This document shows positions 16,589 through 25,314 of a stretch of DNA of 46,994 nt, piece after piece. Every line of letters begins with the position of its first letter. Positions within the stretch are counted from its first letter, which is position 1. The stretch spans positions 1-46,994 of the forward strand of contig CAAEHI010000022.1 in the NCBI GenBank assembly GCA_900755685.1. Reading direction: 5' to 3'. The DNA comes from an uncultured Collinsella sp. (lineage in GTDB: Bacteria; Actinomycetota; Coriobacteriia; Coriobacteriales; Coriobacteriaceae). A program made the position numbers and the translations under genes. A model generated the notes under the pieces. The model was given only the letters and a program-made list of their open reading frames with translations, did no database searches and had not been told where the DNA came from.

Positions 16589-17410
16589 TTAGGCGTCGAG
16601 GTAGATGCGCTGGGGCTGGTTGCGGCGACGGGCGAAAATGATGAGCGCCAGGCCGGCGATCACGAGCGGCAAACTCAGCAGCTGACCCATGGTGATAACG
16701 CCTCCCAGCAGATAACCCAGCTGGGCATCGGGCACGCGCACGAACTCAACGAGAAAGCGGACGATGCCGTACCCCATCACGAACACGCCCATAAACGTAC
16801 CCTGGGGCAGCAGCGGCTTTTTGCGGCTGAGCACCTGCAAAATACAGAAGAGCACGACGCCCTCAAGAAACGCCTCGTAGAGCTGGGAAGGATGACGCGG
16901 CATATCGCCCGCGGCACCGCCAAAGACCACACCCCAGGGCAGATCGGTCGGCTTGCCCCACAGCTCTCCGTTGACAAAGTTGGCGCAGCGTCCCAGGCAC
17001 AAGGCCAGCGGAGCACCGATAACGGCAAGGTCGGCGATGGTCCAGGCGTCGAGCTTGTACATGCGGCACACGAGCACGCCGCCGATGATGCCGCCCACCA
17101 GGCCGCCATGGAAGCTCATGCCGCCTTCATTGGTGGCAAAGATCTCGAGCGGATGCGCCCAGTAGTAGCCGTCGCCGTAAAAGATGACGTAGAACAGGCG
17201 GGCGCCAATGATAAGGCCAAAGACCACGCCGACCACGACACTCGTCAGGTCGTCGACCGTAATGTCAAAACCCCAACGGCGCTGCGTGCGGTACATGACG
17301 ACCGCCGTGAGCAGAGCTCCGACCACATAGGCCAAGCCGTACCAGTAGATGGTGATGGGCCCCGCCGAGATGGCGACGGGATCAAGCATATGGTAGAGGT
17401 CGTTGAGCAT
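16589..17410 (-). CDS. lgt: prolipoprotein diacylglyceryl transferase
   Basis: Integral membrane enzyme that moves diacylglycerol from phosphatidylglycerol to the lipobox cysteine of prolipoproteins. The 273-residue length is normal. Seen: the GARLFYVIFY region, the essential MSFHGGLVGGIIGG, LGRCANFVNGELWGKPT containing the conserved Arg and Asn, and RHPSQLYEAFLEG with a conserved Glu. The start at 17410 has AGGGGGA six bases upstream; the frame extends 20 codons further without support. The substrate-binding lipoprotein encoded at 38442 would be one of its clients. Confidence 0.97.
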   Translation of the reverse strand: MLNDLYHMLDPVAISAGPITIYWYGLAYVVGALLTAVVMYRTQRRWGFDITVDDLTSVVVGVVFGLIIGARLFYVIFYGDGYYWAHPLEIFATNEGGMSFHGGLVGGIIGGVLVCRMYKLDAWTIADLAVIGAPLALCLGRCANFVNGELWGKPTDLPWGVVFGGAAGDMPRHPSQLYEAFLEGVVLFCILQVLSRKKPLLPQGTFMGVFVMGYGIVRFLVEFVRVPDAQLGYLLGGVITMGQLLSLPLVIAGLALIIFARRRNQPQRIYLDA

Positions 17411-17437
17411 ATCGGTCCCCCTGCTCCCTACATACAA

Positions 17438-17470
17438 ATGCGGCCGCGGGCCTTGCGCTCGCAGCCGCAT
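17438..17470 (-). terminator. hairpin after the NifU-like gene
   Basis: ATGCGGCCGCG and CGCAGCCGCAT pair with one mismatch around 11 bases, followed on the minus strand by TTGTAT. It separates the NifU-like gene from lgt. Confidence 0.55.
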
Positions 17471-17519
17471 ATTCGGGCGTGACGTCTATGCGGAGCATAT
17501 CGCCCGCAGCTTTCACTTC

Positions 17520-17798
17520 TTAGAACGGCGCATACTCGTCGTACAGGTCATCGGTCTCGCCGGAGGCATTGACCTGCTCAACTCGGGTAACGCCGGGCAC
17601 GTGCTCCTTGAGGATACGCTCGATGCCCATGGAAAGCGTCAGGGCACTCATGGGACAACCGGCACAGGCGCCCTGAAGTTCCAGCTTGACGACGCCCTCG
17701 TCATCAACGCCTATATACTCCATGTCGCCGCCGTCGGCCTGTAGGTTGGGGCGAATCTCTTCAAGAACCTTCTTAAGCAGCTCTTCGTTAACAGCCAC
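17520..17798 (-). CDS. NifU C-terminal-domain iron-sulfur scaffold protein
   Basis: The 92-residue protein consists of a single Nfu/NifU-C domain: LLKKVLEEIRPNLQADGGDMEYIGV, then the cluster-binding GACAGCPMSALTLSMGIERIL with its CxxC pair. Such proteins carry or transfer Fe-S clusters. The start is a GTG with AAAGGAG five bases upstream. The C-terminal extension (ASGETDDLYDEYAPF) is acidic. No isc or suf genes are in the window. Confidence 0.92.
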   Translation of the reverse strand: MAVNEELLKKVLEEIRPNLQADGGDMEYIGVDDEGVVKLELQGACAGCPMSALTLSMGIERILKEHVPGVTRVEQVNASGETDDLYDEYAPF

Positions 17799-17820
17799 AG
17801 GGGCTCCTTTCTCACAATAA

Positions 17821-17836
17821 CGCGGGCGCGCCCGCG
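17821..17836. repeat. 16-bp perfect palindrome upstream of the NifU-like gene
   Basis: CGCGGGCGCGCCCGCG reads the same on both strands and lies 23 bp upstream of the start codon. It could be an operator or a leader hairpin; nothing distinguishes these. Confidence 0.4.
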
Positions 17837-17968
17837 GACAGAGCTATGTTACTACAGCCGTGTACCCGCTCACGAGCCGTCCATGCGCGCAGACGCGACT
17901 TTCATGAGTAGTCAATTTGGGACGGGACTCTTTTAACTGCGTTCGTCGTCAGATATCGACAACGCATA

Positions 17969-18493
17969 TTACTGCCGAGCCTGTCCCCCGGTACCAATCT
18001 GAACATCGACGATAACCTGGCGGTAGCTGATGCCACAGGAGTCGAGGATGCGGCGGCTGATGCGTCCGTCATCGGTGTCGGCGTACTTGTTGTCCAGGTA
18101 GACAACCTCGCCCACGCCCACCTGCGCCAAAATCTTGGCGCAGTCGTGGCACGGGAACAGTGTGACGTAGACCGTGGAACCCTCGAGGTCCTTGAGCGAG
18201 CCACGGTAGTTGAGCACGGCGTTGGCCTCGGCATGGACCACGTAGTTGTGCTTGTCCTGCAGCGGGTCGTCGCTCGTACCCCACGGGAAAAAGTCATCGT
18301 TGAGCGCCGAGGGCGTACCGTTGTAGCCCACCGAAAGGATGCGGTGGTTGGTGTTGGCGATGCACGCGCCCACCTGCGTGTTGGGGTCCTTGCTGCGGCG
18401 CTGCGCGGCGATGGCCACGCTCATAAAGAACTCATCCCAGCTAATAACGTCGCGGCGCTTGCCCGACGCGGTTTGATGAAGATCGTCCGACAT
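17969..18493 (-). CDS. deoxycytidylate (dCMP) deaminase
   Basis: Zinc enzyme that converts dCMP to dUMP for thymidylate synthesis; ComEB-like. The 174 residues contain the catalytic HAEANAVLNY and the zinc-binding PCHDCAKIL motifs, plus an early WDEFFMSVAIAAQRRSKDPNTQVGACI typical of the family. The start at 18493 has GGAGGTG upstream; the longer frame adds 12 unsupported codons. No late competence genes adjoin it, so a nucleotide-metabolism role is likelier than a DNA-uptake role. Confidence 0.94.
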   Translation of the reverse strand: MSDDLHQTASGKRRDVISWDEFFMSVAIAAQRRSKDPNTQVGACIANTNHRILSVGYNGTPSALNDDFFPWGTSDDPLQDKHNYVVHAEANAVLNYRGSLKDLEGSTVYVTLFPCHDCAKILAQVGVGEVVYLDNKYADTDDGRISRRILDSCGISYRQVIVDVQIGTGGQARQ

Positions 18494-18540
18494 GGCAGAC
18501 ACCTCCGTAATCGCAATAGTTTGACCCATTGTAGCAGGTG

Positions 18541-18578
18541 AAAGGTGGGGGCGTTTGTCCCACCGGCGCCCTCACTTT
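18541..18578 (-). terminator. hairpin at the coaX stop codon
   Basis: AAAGGTGGGGGCG pairs with CGCCCTCACTTT with a mismatch and a bulge. On the minus strand it starts within the coaX stop codon. No U-run follows. Confidence 0.4.
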
Positions 18579-19429
18579 TACACGCGGCGGGGCTTTTGGT
18601 TGATACGGTAGAGCTCGGCGAGACCCCGCAGCGTCAGTGCGTCGTCTACCGTCAGGCTGTGGCCGACCAACGCCGCGAGCGCCTCGGCATCGTCGCCGGT
18701 GATGACGATGGGCACGCTGCCCTCGCCCGCTGCCTTGGTCGAGCGCATCTCGGCAAGCACCATGTCGAGCATGCCGTCGATGCGGGCTACCTCGCCCAAG
18801 ACCACGCCCGAGCGCATGGCCTCGCGCGTGTTGCGACCGATCACATGCGTTGGCGCCGAGGGCTCAACCTGGGGTAGGCGCGCTGCCGCCGCCGAAAGCG
18901 AGCGGGCGCCAAGTGCCAGACCCGGCGCGATGACGCCGCCGACAAAGGTTCCGTGCGCATCGATGACCTCGATATTGGTCGTAGTGCCCAGGTCGATCAC
19001 GATGCACGGAGAGCCGTAGACGGCACGGGCCGCCACGGCGTCGGCGATGCGGTCGGGACCAATCTCTGCTGGATCGTCGTAGTGCACGGGCATGCCGGTC
19101 TTGAGGCCCGGCCCCACGGTGAGCACGCGCCCCGTGCAGGTGCGGGAAAGCGCCGCCTTCCACGGACGCTCGAGCGCCGGCACCACGCAACTCAGCACTG
19201 CGGCTGCGGGAACGAGCGCACCCGGCTTGCCCGCATCGGCTGACAGCGCGCCCATGACCTGCGCGAGCCTCATGCGCGCCTCGTCGGCCGTGATGCTCGG
19301 CGGCGTCGTGATCTCGCACGTCGCAAGCGGGCATTCCTGTGCCGCGGCCGAATCCTCGGCAAACAGGCCAAAGCGAATAAACGTGTTGCCCACGTCGACC
19401 GTCAATATGTATGCGCAGCCATTAAGCAT
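18578..19429 (-). CDS. coaX: type III pantothenate kinase
   Basis: Cytosolic kinase for the first step of coenzyme A synthesis. The 283 residues contain the phosphate-binding ILTVDVGNTFIRFGLF, the conserved GPDRIADAVAAR, and the second ATPase motif IDLGTTTNIEVID followed by GGVIAPGLALGARSL. The start at 19429 has AAAGGAG eight bases upstream and is preferred to one 18 codons earlier. It is transcribed divergently from the OPT transporter gene. Confidence 0.94.
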   Translation of the reverse strand: MLNGCAYILTVDVGNTFIRFGLFAEDSAAAQECPLATCEITTPPSITADEARMRLAQVMGALSADAGKPGALVPAAAVLSCVVPALERPWKAALSRTCTGRVLTVGPGLKTGMPVHYDDPAEIGPDRIADAVAARAVYGSPCIVIDLGTTTNIEVIDAHGTFVGGVIAPGLALGARSLSAAAARLPQVEPSAPTHVIGRNTREAMRSGVVLGEVARIDGMLDMVLAEMRSTKAAGEGSVPIVITGDDAEALAALVGHSLTVDDALTLRGLAELYRINQKPRRV

Positions 19430-19505
19430 CGTCGGCGCTCCTTTCGTCTGTCCAGCAGTATATCGCCTACCTAAACCAGTCATCCCAAAATGACTAGCTT
19501 GCAGC

Positions 19506-19597
19506 TATACTAGTGCGCGGTCGCGCGCGAGCTCACGCGGCGGCCCTTGGTAACCCGACTTCCCGCGCCGTATCCGTAGCGGCGCTTGCGGGGGAAG
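19506..19597 (+). promoter_or_regulatory. promoter -10 and structured leader of the OPT gene
   Basis: A TATACT hexamer at 19506-19511 is the best -10 candidate; no good -35 was found. This would give a leader of about 105 bases. Within it 19559-19570 (CTTCCCGCGCCG) pairs with 19580-19597 (a broken complement), ending 13 bases before the AAAGGAG ribosome-binding site. Possible attenuator; no known riboswitch was recognised. Confidence 0.4.
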
Positions 19598-19621
19598 CGG
19601 ATATACGCAAAGGAGTTCTAT

Positions 19622-21325
19622 ATGAGCAATCCCTCGAACCGTACCTCGATGCGCGGTCAACTCACGCTGCGCGGCGTCGTCATCGGCGTCCTTGGCTGCG
19701 TGATCATCACGGCAAGCTCGGCCTACACGGCCCTCAAGATGGGCGCACTCCCCTGGCCGATCATTTTCGCTGCCGTCATTTCGCTGTTCTTCCTGAAGCT
19801 CATGGGCAACGCCAGCCTCAACGAGGCCAACGTCACCCACACCATCATGTCTGCGGGCGCCATGGTCGCCGGCGGCCTGGCGTTTACCATCCCGGGCGCC
19901 TGGATGCTGGGCTATGCCGACCAGATCAGCTGGCTCGACATGTTTATCGTGGCGCTCGCCGGCACCATCTTGGGCCTTCTGGCGACAGCGCTCATCCACC
20001 GCCACTTTATCGTGGACGCCACGCTGGAGTTCCCCACCGGCAACGCCGCAGCTCAGACCCTGCGCGCCACCGAGGCCGGCGGCAAGACCGGCAAGCAGCT
20101 CTTTGGCTCCATGGCCATCGCAGGCATCTACAGCTTGCTGCGCGACGCCCTGGGCGTGGTGCCCAGTATGCTGTGCACGCTCAATATCCCCGGCGTGACC
20201 TTTGCCATCTACAACTCGCCTATGCTGCTGTCCATCGGCTTCCTCGTGGGCTTCGCCCCCGTCGCCTTCTGGTTTGCCGGCGCGCTGCTGGGCAACTTTG
20301 GCATCATCGTCGGCGGCACCGCTGCCGGCCTGTTCGATGTTGTGACCGCGCAGGGTATCGTCAAGTCCCTCGGTATGGGTCTTATGATGGGCTTTGGCGT
20401 CGCCGTCGTCCTCAAGGACATCCTGCCGCAGGTCGCCGGTATCGTCCGCGGTCTTGCCGCCGACAGCTCCACCGACACCGACGAGCAGTCGCTCATCTCA
20501 GGCTCGCTTAAGCTCGACGCCGGCATTATCGGCCTGGGCACCGCAGCCATCGCTGTGATCGTTGCCATCGCGCTCGACCTCGGCCCTGTTCCGGCCGTCA
20601 TCGTCACGCTATTCACCTTTGTCACCACCATTATGAGCGCGCAGAGCTGCGGCCAGACGGGTATCGACCCCATGGAGATCTTTGGCCTCATCGTCATGCT
20701 CATCGTGGCGGCCTTCGCGCAGCCCGCACAGGTCAAGCTGTTCTTTATCGCCGGCATCGTAGCCGTGGCGTGCGGCCTTGCGGGCGACGTCATGAACGAC
20801 TTTAAGGCCGGCGCCGTACTGGGCACCAACCCGCGCGCACAGTGGGTCGGCCAGGCCATCGGCGGCATCGTGGGCGCCCTGGTCGCTGCCGCCGTCATGG
20901 TCGCGCTCGTCACCGCCTATGGTCCGGACGCCTTCGGCCCCGACAAGAGCTTTGTGGCCGCGCAGGCAAGCGTCGTCGCCACCATGGTCTCGGGCATCCC
21001 GAGCGTGCCGTGGTTTGCGGGCGGCTTTATCGCCGGCATCATCATGTACTGGCTCGGCATTCCGGCCATGATGATCGGTCTGGGCGTGTACCTGCCGTTC
21101 TACATGTCGCTCACGGCCTTCTTGGGCTCCTGCGTCAAGCTCGCCTACGACAAGTGGGCCGCACACCGCGACGCCGAGGCCGGTCTTTCGGACGAGGAAA
21201 AGGCCGCCAAGGACGCCGCCTTCCAGGAGCAGGGCTTGGTCGTTGCCAGCGGCCTGCTGGGCGGCGAGTCCATCGTCGGCGTTATCCTGGCGTTTGTCTC
21301 TGTTGGCCTTAGCCTGCTGGGCTAA
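19622..21325 (+). CDS. OPT-family oligopeptide/metal-chelate transporter
   Basis: Polytopic importer of the oligopeptide transporter family, known for peptides or iron-siderophore-type chelates. The 567-residue protein has about 14 hydrophobic segments, the N-terminal LTLRGVVIGVLGCVIITASSAYTALKMG, and a central MSAQSCGQTGIDPMEIFG motif typical of bacterial members. It is shorter than yeast relatives. The ATG at 19622 has AAAGGAG seven bases upstream. The gene stands alone between coaX and its own strong terminator. The substrate cannot be deduced. Confidence 0.93.
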   Translation: MSNPSNRTSMRGQLTLRGVVIGVLGCVIITASSAYTALKMGALPWPIIFAAVISLFFLKLMGNASLNEANVTHTIMSAGAMVAGGLAFTIPGAWMLGYADQISWLDMFIVALAGTILGLLATALIHRHFIVDATLEFPTGNAAAQTLRATEAGGKTGKQLFGSMAIAGIYSLLRDALGVVPSMLCTLNIPGVTFAIYNSPMLLSIGFLVGFAPVAFWFAGALLGNFGIIVGGTAAGLFDVVTAQGIVKSLGMGLMMGFGVAVVLKDILPQVAGIVRGLAADSSTDTDEQSLISGSLKLDAGIIGLGTAAIAVIVAIALDLGPVPAVIVTLFTFVTTIMSAQSCGQTGIDPMEIFGLIVMLIVAAFAQPAQVKLFFIAGIVAVACGLAGDVMNDFKAGAVLGTNPRAQWVGQAIGGIVGALVAAAVMVALVTAYGPDAFGPDKSFVAAQASVVATMVSGIPSVPWFAGGFIAGIIMYWLGIPAMMIGLGVYLPFYMSLTAFLGSCVKLAYDKWAAHRDAEAGLSDEEKAAKDAAFQEQGLVVASGLLGGESIVGVILAFVSVGLSLLG

Positions 21326-21350
21326 ACCCAATAACAACGCACCCGTGCAG

Positions 21351-21388
21351 AGCGCGGGGTCGGAGACCATCCGGCCCCGCGCTTTTTT
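21351..21388 (+). terminator. rho-independent terminator of the OPT gene
   Basis: AGCGCGGGGTCGG pairs with CCGGCCCCGCGCT (one wobble) around a seven-base loop and is followed by six T residues. Confidence 0.93.
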
Positions 21389-21539
21389 GTCTATTTGACT
21401 CTTATGATCCTCACGGCGTTTTTAGTCATGCCGATTGGCCTGACTTCCAGGTCAACAAACCCTGTCTGACACCTCGCTCAACGCGGTGTAGAGTAAAGAC
21501 GACGGGCGGATACGCGGCACGTGCCAGAACGAGGTGGAC

Positions 21540-22679
21540 ATGGAACTCGATAAACAACAGCTCAAGCGACTGCGCGAGCGCCATCATCGGCGCCATGGCA
21601 TCCGCCCCGCCCACAGCGAGGCCATGGAGAACGCAAGCCGCTTTCTAAAGCGGGCATTCAACATTCGCGAGGGACGCGCGCCCTATCACGTGATTCGCAA
21701 GCGCTTTGTAAACGGGGCGCGCCTGACTGGCTCACACTTATGCATCTTGATCATTGCCATGTTGATCGCGAGCATCGGCCTCGATATCGACTCGGATATC
21801 GCCATTGTAGGCGCCATGCTCATCTGCCCGCTCATGGGCTCGGTCCTTGCCATGGCATACGGCATCGCCACACTCGACCGCGAGATTACCCTTGAGGCCG
21901 TCGCGAGCTTGGCTCTGCAGATGGCCTTTTGCCTGGTCACGTCCACGTTGTACTTTAAGCTCTCGCCCCTTGGCACCACCACGGCCGCCATCATCGACAA
22001 CTCGACACCAACTGTGTGGGACCTTGCCGTCGCGCTCGCGGGTGGCTTTGCGGGTGGCCTGGGCAACTCGCGCGACCAGGAACCCGCCACGCTCATCGCC
22101 GGCGTGGCCGTGGCGACCGCGCTCATGCCGCCCCTGTGCGCGGCGGGCTATGGCATCGCCATCGCAAGCGGGTCACTGTTTCTCTCGGCGCTTTACGAGT
22201 TTGGCATCAACGTGGTCTTTATCGCACTGGCTGCCGAAGCCGTACTGCTTCTTTTGCGCGTGCCGCTCAAGCGCGACCTGAACGGCGACGGTATTGTGAC
22301 TGCTGAAGAAAACGCCGAGGTCGACGAGCTATCGCGCAAGGTGCGCCGCCGCATCATTGTGGGCACGGTAGTCTTTGCCATCCCCTGCATCGTTATGACG
22401 GCGGGGTCTATTGGCTCGGCGCAGGCCGGCGTGCAGGACGGCTACGGCGTCACCGAAACCACGCGCGAGCTTGCCGCGGTGCTGCCAGGCTTTAAGGATT
22501 ACACCGTCGCCGTCGAAACCTCGGCCACCGAAGGCGATGAGGAAGGCATCGTCGAGCGCGAGATTGTCGCCCATGTGACAACGAGCGAGGCGCTTGGGGC
22601 ACACGACCGCCGTATCGCCCGCAAGCTCATCGACCTCAACGTGCCCGAACTCGATCGCGTGGAATTTGATGTGGAGTAA
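21540..22679 (+). CDS. DUF389-family membrane protein
   Basis: The 379-residue protein has a basic N-terminus, a DUF389 core with at least five membrane segments (LCILIIAMLIASIGLD, IAIVGAMLICPLMGSVLAMAYG, VASLALQMAFCLVTSTLYF, LIAGVAVATALMPPLCAAGYG, LFLSALYEFGINVVFIALAAEAVLLLL), one later segment at VGTVVFAIPCIVMTAGSIG, and a soluble C-terminal domain. The GAMLICPLMG and ALMPPLCAAG motifs are family hallmarks. A segment DLNGDGIVTAEENAEVDEL resembles an EF-hand calcium loop, which is unusual. The start is the ATG with GAGG five bases upstream; a GTG two codons earlier is less likely. Function unknown. Confidence 0.88.
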   Translation: MELDKQQLKRLRERHHRRHGIRPAHSEAMENASRFLKRAFNIREGRAPYHVIRKRFVNGARLTGSHLCILIIAMLIASIGLDIDSDIAIVGAMLICPLMGSVLAMAYGIATLDREITLEAVASLALQMAFCLVTSTLYFKLSPLGTTTAAIIDNSTPTVWDLAVALAGGFAGGLGNSRDQEPATLIAGVAVATALMPPLCAAGYGIAIASGSLFLSALYEFGINVVFIALAAEAVLLLLRVPLKRDLNGDGIVTAEENAEVDELSRKVRRRIIVGTVVFAIPCIVMTAGSIGSAQAGVQDGYGVTETTRELAAVLPGFKDYTVAVETSATEGDEEGIVEREIVAHVTTSEALGAHDRRIARKLIDLNVPELDRVEFDVE

Positions 22680-22806
22680 TGCGGAGCATGGAATGGCTCT
22701 CGCGCACAGGCGCAAGTCGCGGCGCGGCGCAGACGCGATACGAACACGAGCAAATAACGGGGTGCAGTTCACACTCGCGCCCCGCTCGCTGCTTTATTGC
22801 CGTGAA

Positions 22807-23256
22807 TCAACTGTCCGGATTGACATCGCCCGACTCCACCGTAAACGCCGGATCGGTGCTCACAAGATAAAATCGGGTCACCTCAGTATTTCTAATTAGG
22901 TAAATCTGCCCCTGATTGCGTCGGCGCGATATATACGCAACGTGAACCGTGCCGAATTCTTCGCCGTTTTCCTTCTTTAATATCAGGATGTTGGGGTCAT
23001 CCGTACGCTTAAACTGCCCGTCAACGCAGCTGCCGTCTTTGTCGACCAGTTGCCACCGATGGTTATCCTCTTCAAGAAAGGCCAGGGTTTCCAGACTCGT
23101 CTCGTCGTCCCGATAGTAACCGTCAATGGCAAACCCTTCGGAAGCGCATTCCTGCATATAGGACGTTTCCCGGCTTATAGCAAACAGCCCTGTAGCGCCC
23201 AGGAGCACAGCCAGGCAGACCACTGCAAGGGTTATCGAAATAGCACGGCGACCCAT
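22807..23256 (-). CDS. uncharacterised membrane-anchored protein
   Basis: I do not recognise the family. The 149-residue product has one N-terminal hydrophobic segment (ISITLAVVCLAVLLGATGLFA), either an uncleaved anchor or a signal peptide, and a mixed-charge soluble domain expected outside the cell. It contains two cysteines (MQECASEG and DGSCVDG) that could form a disulfide. There is no lipobox. The ribosome-binding site is poor (GGTTGG). Composition matches neighbouring genes, and the ORF is intact. Confidence 0.6.
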   Translation of the reverse strand: MGRRAISITLAVVCLAVLLGATGLFAISRETSYMQECASEGFAIDGYYRDDETSLETLAFLEEDNHRWQLVDKDGSCVDGQFKRTDDPNILILKKENGEEFGTVHVAYISRRRNQGQIYLIRNTEVTRFYLVSTDPAFTVESGDVNPDS

Positions 23257-23446
23257 GTTAGACCAACCGATAGTTGTTTAACGGAGCGCGAAACATACCT
23301 GGAACCTCCGATATCAGGGGGAACGTAGCCAGCAGGCTGGCGACAACTATATGTTTCTGATATCAAACCATATGGCTGCCACTCGCGGAGGGGGCATCGG
23401 CGAACGGCGTGTTTTCATACTCCATTGGTCAAACCTAAGCGCGGCC

Positions 23447-23935
23447 CTACAGCTCGTACTTGTACACGCGATAGATGTACTTCTCGGCTTCCATCTCGTA
23501 GGTGGCGATGGGCAGTCCATAGCGATCGTACTCCGTAAAGGTCTTGGTCTGGCCCGATGCCACGAGCATGCTGTTCGAATTGCCGACGCGCTGCGCACTG
23601 CTGACGTAGCCCGAGAACGGCACCGCGATCTGGTCCACAAGCTCGTAGGTGCGGGCCGCCTCGTCCACTGTAAAGATGCGCCCAAACGAATGCGTGCCCT
23701 TGTTGTAGTCGGTCACCACCGCGGCGCCCAGCTGGCCCCAGTCGAACTTGGGATAGCTTTCGGCCGCACCAAAGTTGTTGTCGTACAGCAGCACTTGGTA
23801 GCAACCGGTCGTTCCCGTGTCAGAACTCAGCAGATACGTCACGCTGTGCTGGCCCGCATTGAGCGAAGAATCGCCCTGGGTCTGCAGTAACTTGTCCTCA
23901 AAGCCCGAGCCGGCCCATTGCCACTCCTTTCTATT
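23447..23935 (-). pseudogene. C-terminal remnant of an aryl-sulfate sulfotransferase
   Basis: About 160 in-frame codons end in EAEKYIYRVYKYEL and include WQWAGSGFEDKLLQTQGD, SLNAGQHSVTYLLSSDTGTT and FDWGQLGAAVVTDYNKG, which I read as the C-terminal part of an arylsulfotransferase (ASST-like). An in-frame TGA at 23951-23953 blocks extension, and the only ATG (23842) falls inside the domain with no ribosome-binding site. Full-length enzymes are around 600 residues, so most of the protein, including the catalytic histidine region, is missing. The assignment rests on recognition and is moderate. Confidence 0.6.
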
Positions 23936-23964
23936 TCTGGGTCCATCTTCTCACTGCTGGCGAC

Positions 23965-24003
23965 AAAAAATGATCCGTTTTCCTCCGTCCCCGAGGGATC
24001 ATT
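23965..24003 (-). terminator. hairpin G (GGGGACGGAGG loop) and terminator of the 3-hydroxyacyl-CoA dehydrogenase gene
   Basis: AATGATCC (23969-23976) pairs with GGATCATT (23996-24003) around a loop that reads CTCGGGGACGGAGGAAAAC on the minus strand, and a TTTTTT run follows. It begins two bases after the stop codon. The GGGGAC core and the position link it to the GGGRCAGG hairpin family. Confidence 0.75.
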
Positions 24004-24004
24004 G

Positions 24005-24964
24005 TTAGTACTTGAAGAAGCCCTCGCCCGAGCTTTCGCCCAACTTGCCTTCGTCAAGCATTTTCTTGAGGACGGATGCCATGGCCTTAAAGTTGTAGGG
24101 CATCATCATCTTCTTGAGCAGCGGGCTCACCAGGCCCGGGACCTTCTGATACTGCATAACGATGTTGTAGGCCGTCTGGATGCCCACCGTGTCGAATACG
24201 CGAAACGGACCCTTGGGAGCGCCGGTGCCGCGCGTCCACGCGAGATCGATGCTCTTGGGGTCGCTGACGCCCGAGACATACAGGTCGAGGCCCGAAAGCA
24301 GCCACGGTACCAACATGGAGTTGAGCAGGTAGCCATTCTTTTCCTTGTTGACGGGAAGCGCCAGCATGCGAATGTCGTTGGCGAAGTCGACGAGCTCGTC
24401 GAAGTAGCGCTTGTCGGTTTGGCTCTGGGCCATGACCTCGGTCATGTTGTTCTTCCAGATAGAGTTGGCAAAGTGCAGCGACAGGTACTTCTCGGGGCGA
24501 CCAGTGTACTTGGCAAAGGTGCTCGGCAGCAACGTGGAAGAGTTGGTGACGATGACGGTCTTTTGCGGGAGAACCGGGGCGAGCTTCTTGTAGAAGTCGA
24601 TCTTTGCCTGGGTGTCCTCAGCCATAGACTCGATGACCAGGTCGGCGTCGGCCACTGCCTTGGCGAGATCGAGCTCCAGCTTGAGTGTGGAGTAGGCACG
24701 CTCGACGGCGGCGAGCGCCGTCTCCTTGTCGAAAGGCTGGTCGCTATCGGCGATACCGGCGCACCACTCGCCCGTGCCGTCCGCCATGCCCTCGATAGCA
24801 GCGATGTACTCCTCGCGCACGTGATCGATCTTGGGCTGGGTACGGCCGATGCTGCCCTCGCTGCGCAGCCAAATCGTTACATCAAAGCCGCAGTAGGCTG
24901 CCTGAAAGGCAATCTGGCTTCCCAGCACGCCGCCGCCGGCAACGCAAACGGTCTTGTAGCTCAT
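24005..24964 (-). CDS. 3-hydroxyacyl-CoA dehydrogenase family protein
   Basis: NAD-dependent dehydrogenase, expected to oxidise or reduce 3-hydroxyacyl-CoA such as 3-hydroxybutyryl-CoA. The 319 residues begin with a Rossmann motif (VCVAGGGVLGSQIAFQAAYCGFDV), contain VIESMAEDTQAKIDFYKKL and TNSSTLLPS of the NAD domain, the catalytic-His neighbourhood SLHFANSIW, and the C-terminal domain (GYLLNSMLVPWLLSG). The usual HFF(N)P is altered to HFAN, so substrate range may differ. The ribosome-binding site is GAGAGG. Single gene with its own terminator; no other beta-oxidation genes adjoin. Confidence 0.88.
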   Translation of the reverse strand: MSYKTVCVAGGGVLGSQIAFQAAYCGFDVTIWLRSEGSIGRTQPKIDHVREEYIAAIEGMADGTGEWCAGIADSDQPFDKETALAAVERAYSTLKLELDLAKAVADADLVIESMAEDTQAKIDFYKKLAPVLPQKTVIVTNSSTLLPSTFAKYTGRPEKYLSLHFANSIWKNNMTEVMAQSQTDKRYFDELVDFANDIRMLALPVNKEKNGYLLNSMLVPWLLSGLDLYVSGVSDPKSIDLAWTRGTGAPKGPFRVFDTVGIQTAYNIVMQYQKVPGLVSPLLKKMMMPYNFKAMASVLKKMLDEGKLGESSGEGFFKY

Positions 24965-25130
24965 GGGACGGTCCTCTCTTACGTAATTCCATAGATGTGT
25001 ATTTATTCAACCGTAAGGAGGGTTGCACGCTGGGGGTGGGTTCTATAAACGGACGGTAATTTGCGGCGAACGGCAACACCTGTTCATTATCTCTTGATTT
25101 TGGAGGCCCCTTTTAACGCTGCCGGACCGC

Positions 25131-25264
25131 TTTTTCGGAAGTGCGGCGAAAAATCGAGTTCCGCTGACCAGACGGACTTTTTTAGCAACAAAACCGCAGG
25201 TCACGAGCGCCTAAAAAGGCAGTGTGCTCGGGAGGTTCGCGTTTTTCACCGCACTTCAGAAATA
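25131..25264. repeat. 134-bp imperfect inverted-repeat element
   Basis: Arms 25131-25153 and 25242-25264 pair with about four mismatches; the best part is GAAGTGCGGCGAAAAA with its near-complement at 25242-25257. Inside, CGAGC/GCTCG and GCCT/AGGC form another stem near 25204-25230. No ORF; probably a small non-autonomous element. Confidence 0.55.
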
Positions 25265-25314
25265 CGAGCCCACGGAAGGCTACAGCAAGATCATATGCGC
25301 AACATATGTCCAAC

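Noticed and set aside
17799..17968. Small gene between the dCMP deaminase and NifU-like genes
   Set aside because: No ORF with a ribosome-binding site; only a short GTC-rich stem and a GC palindrome are visible.
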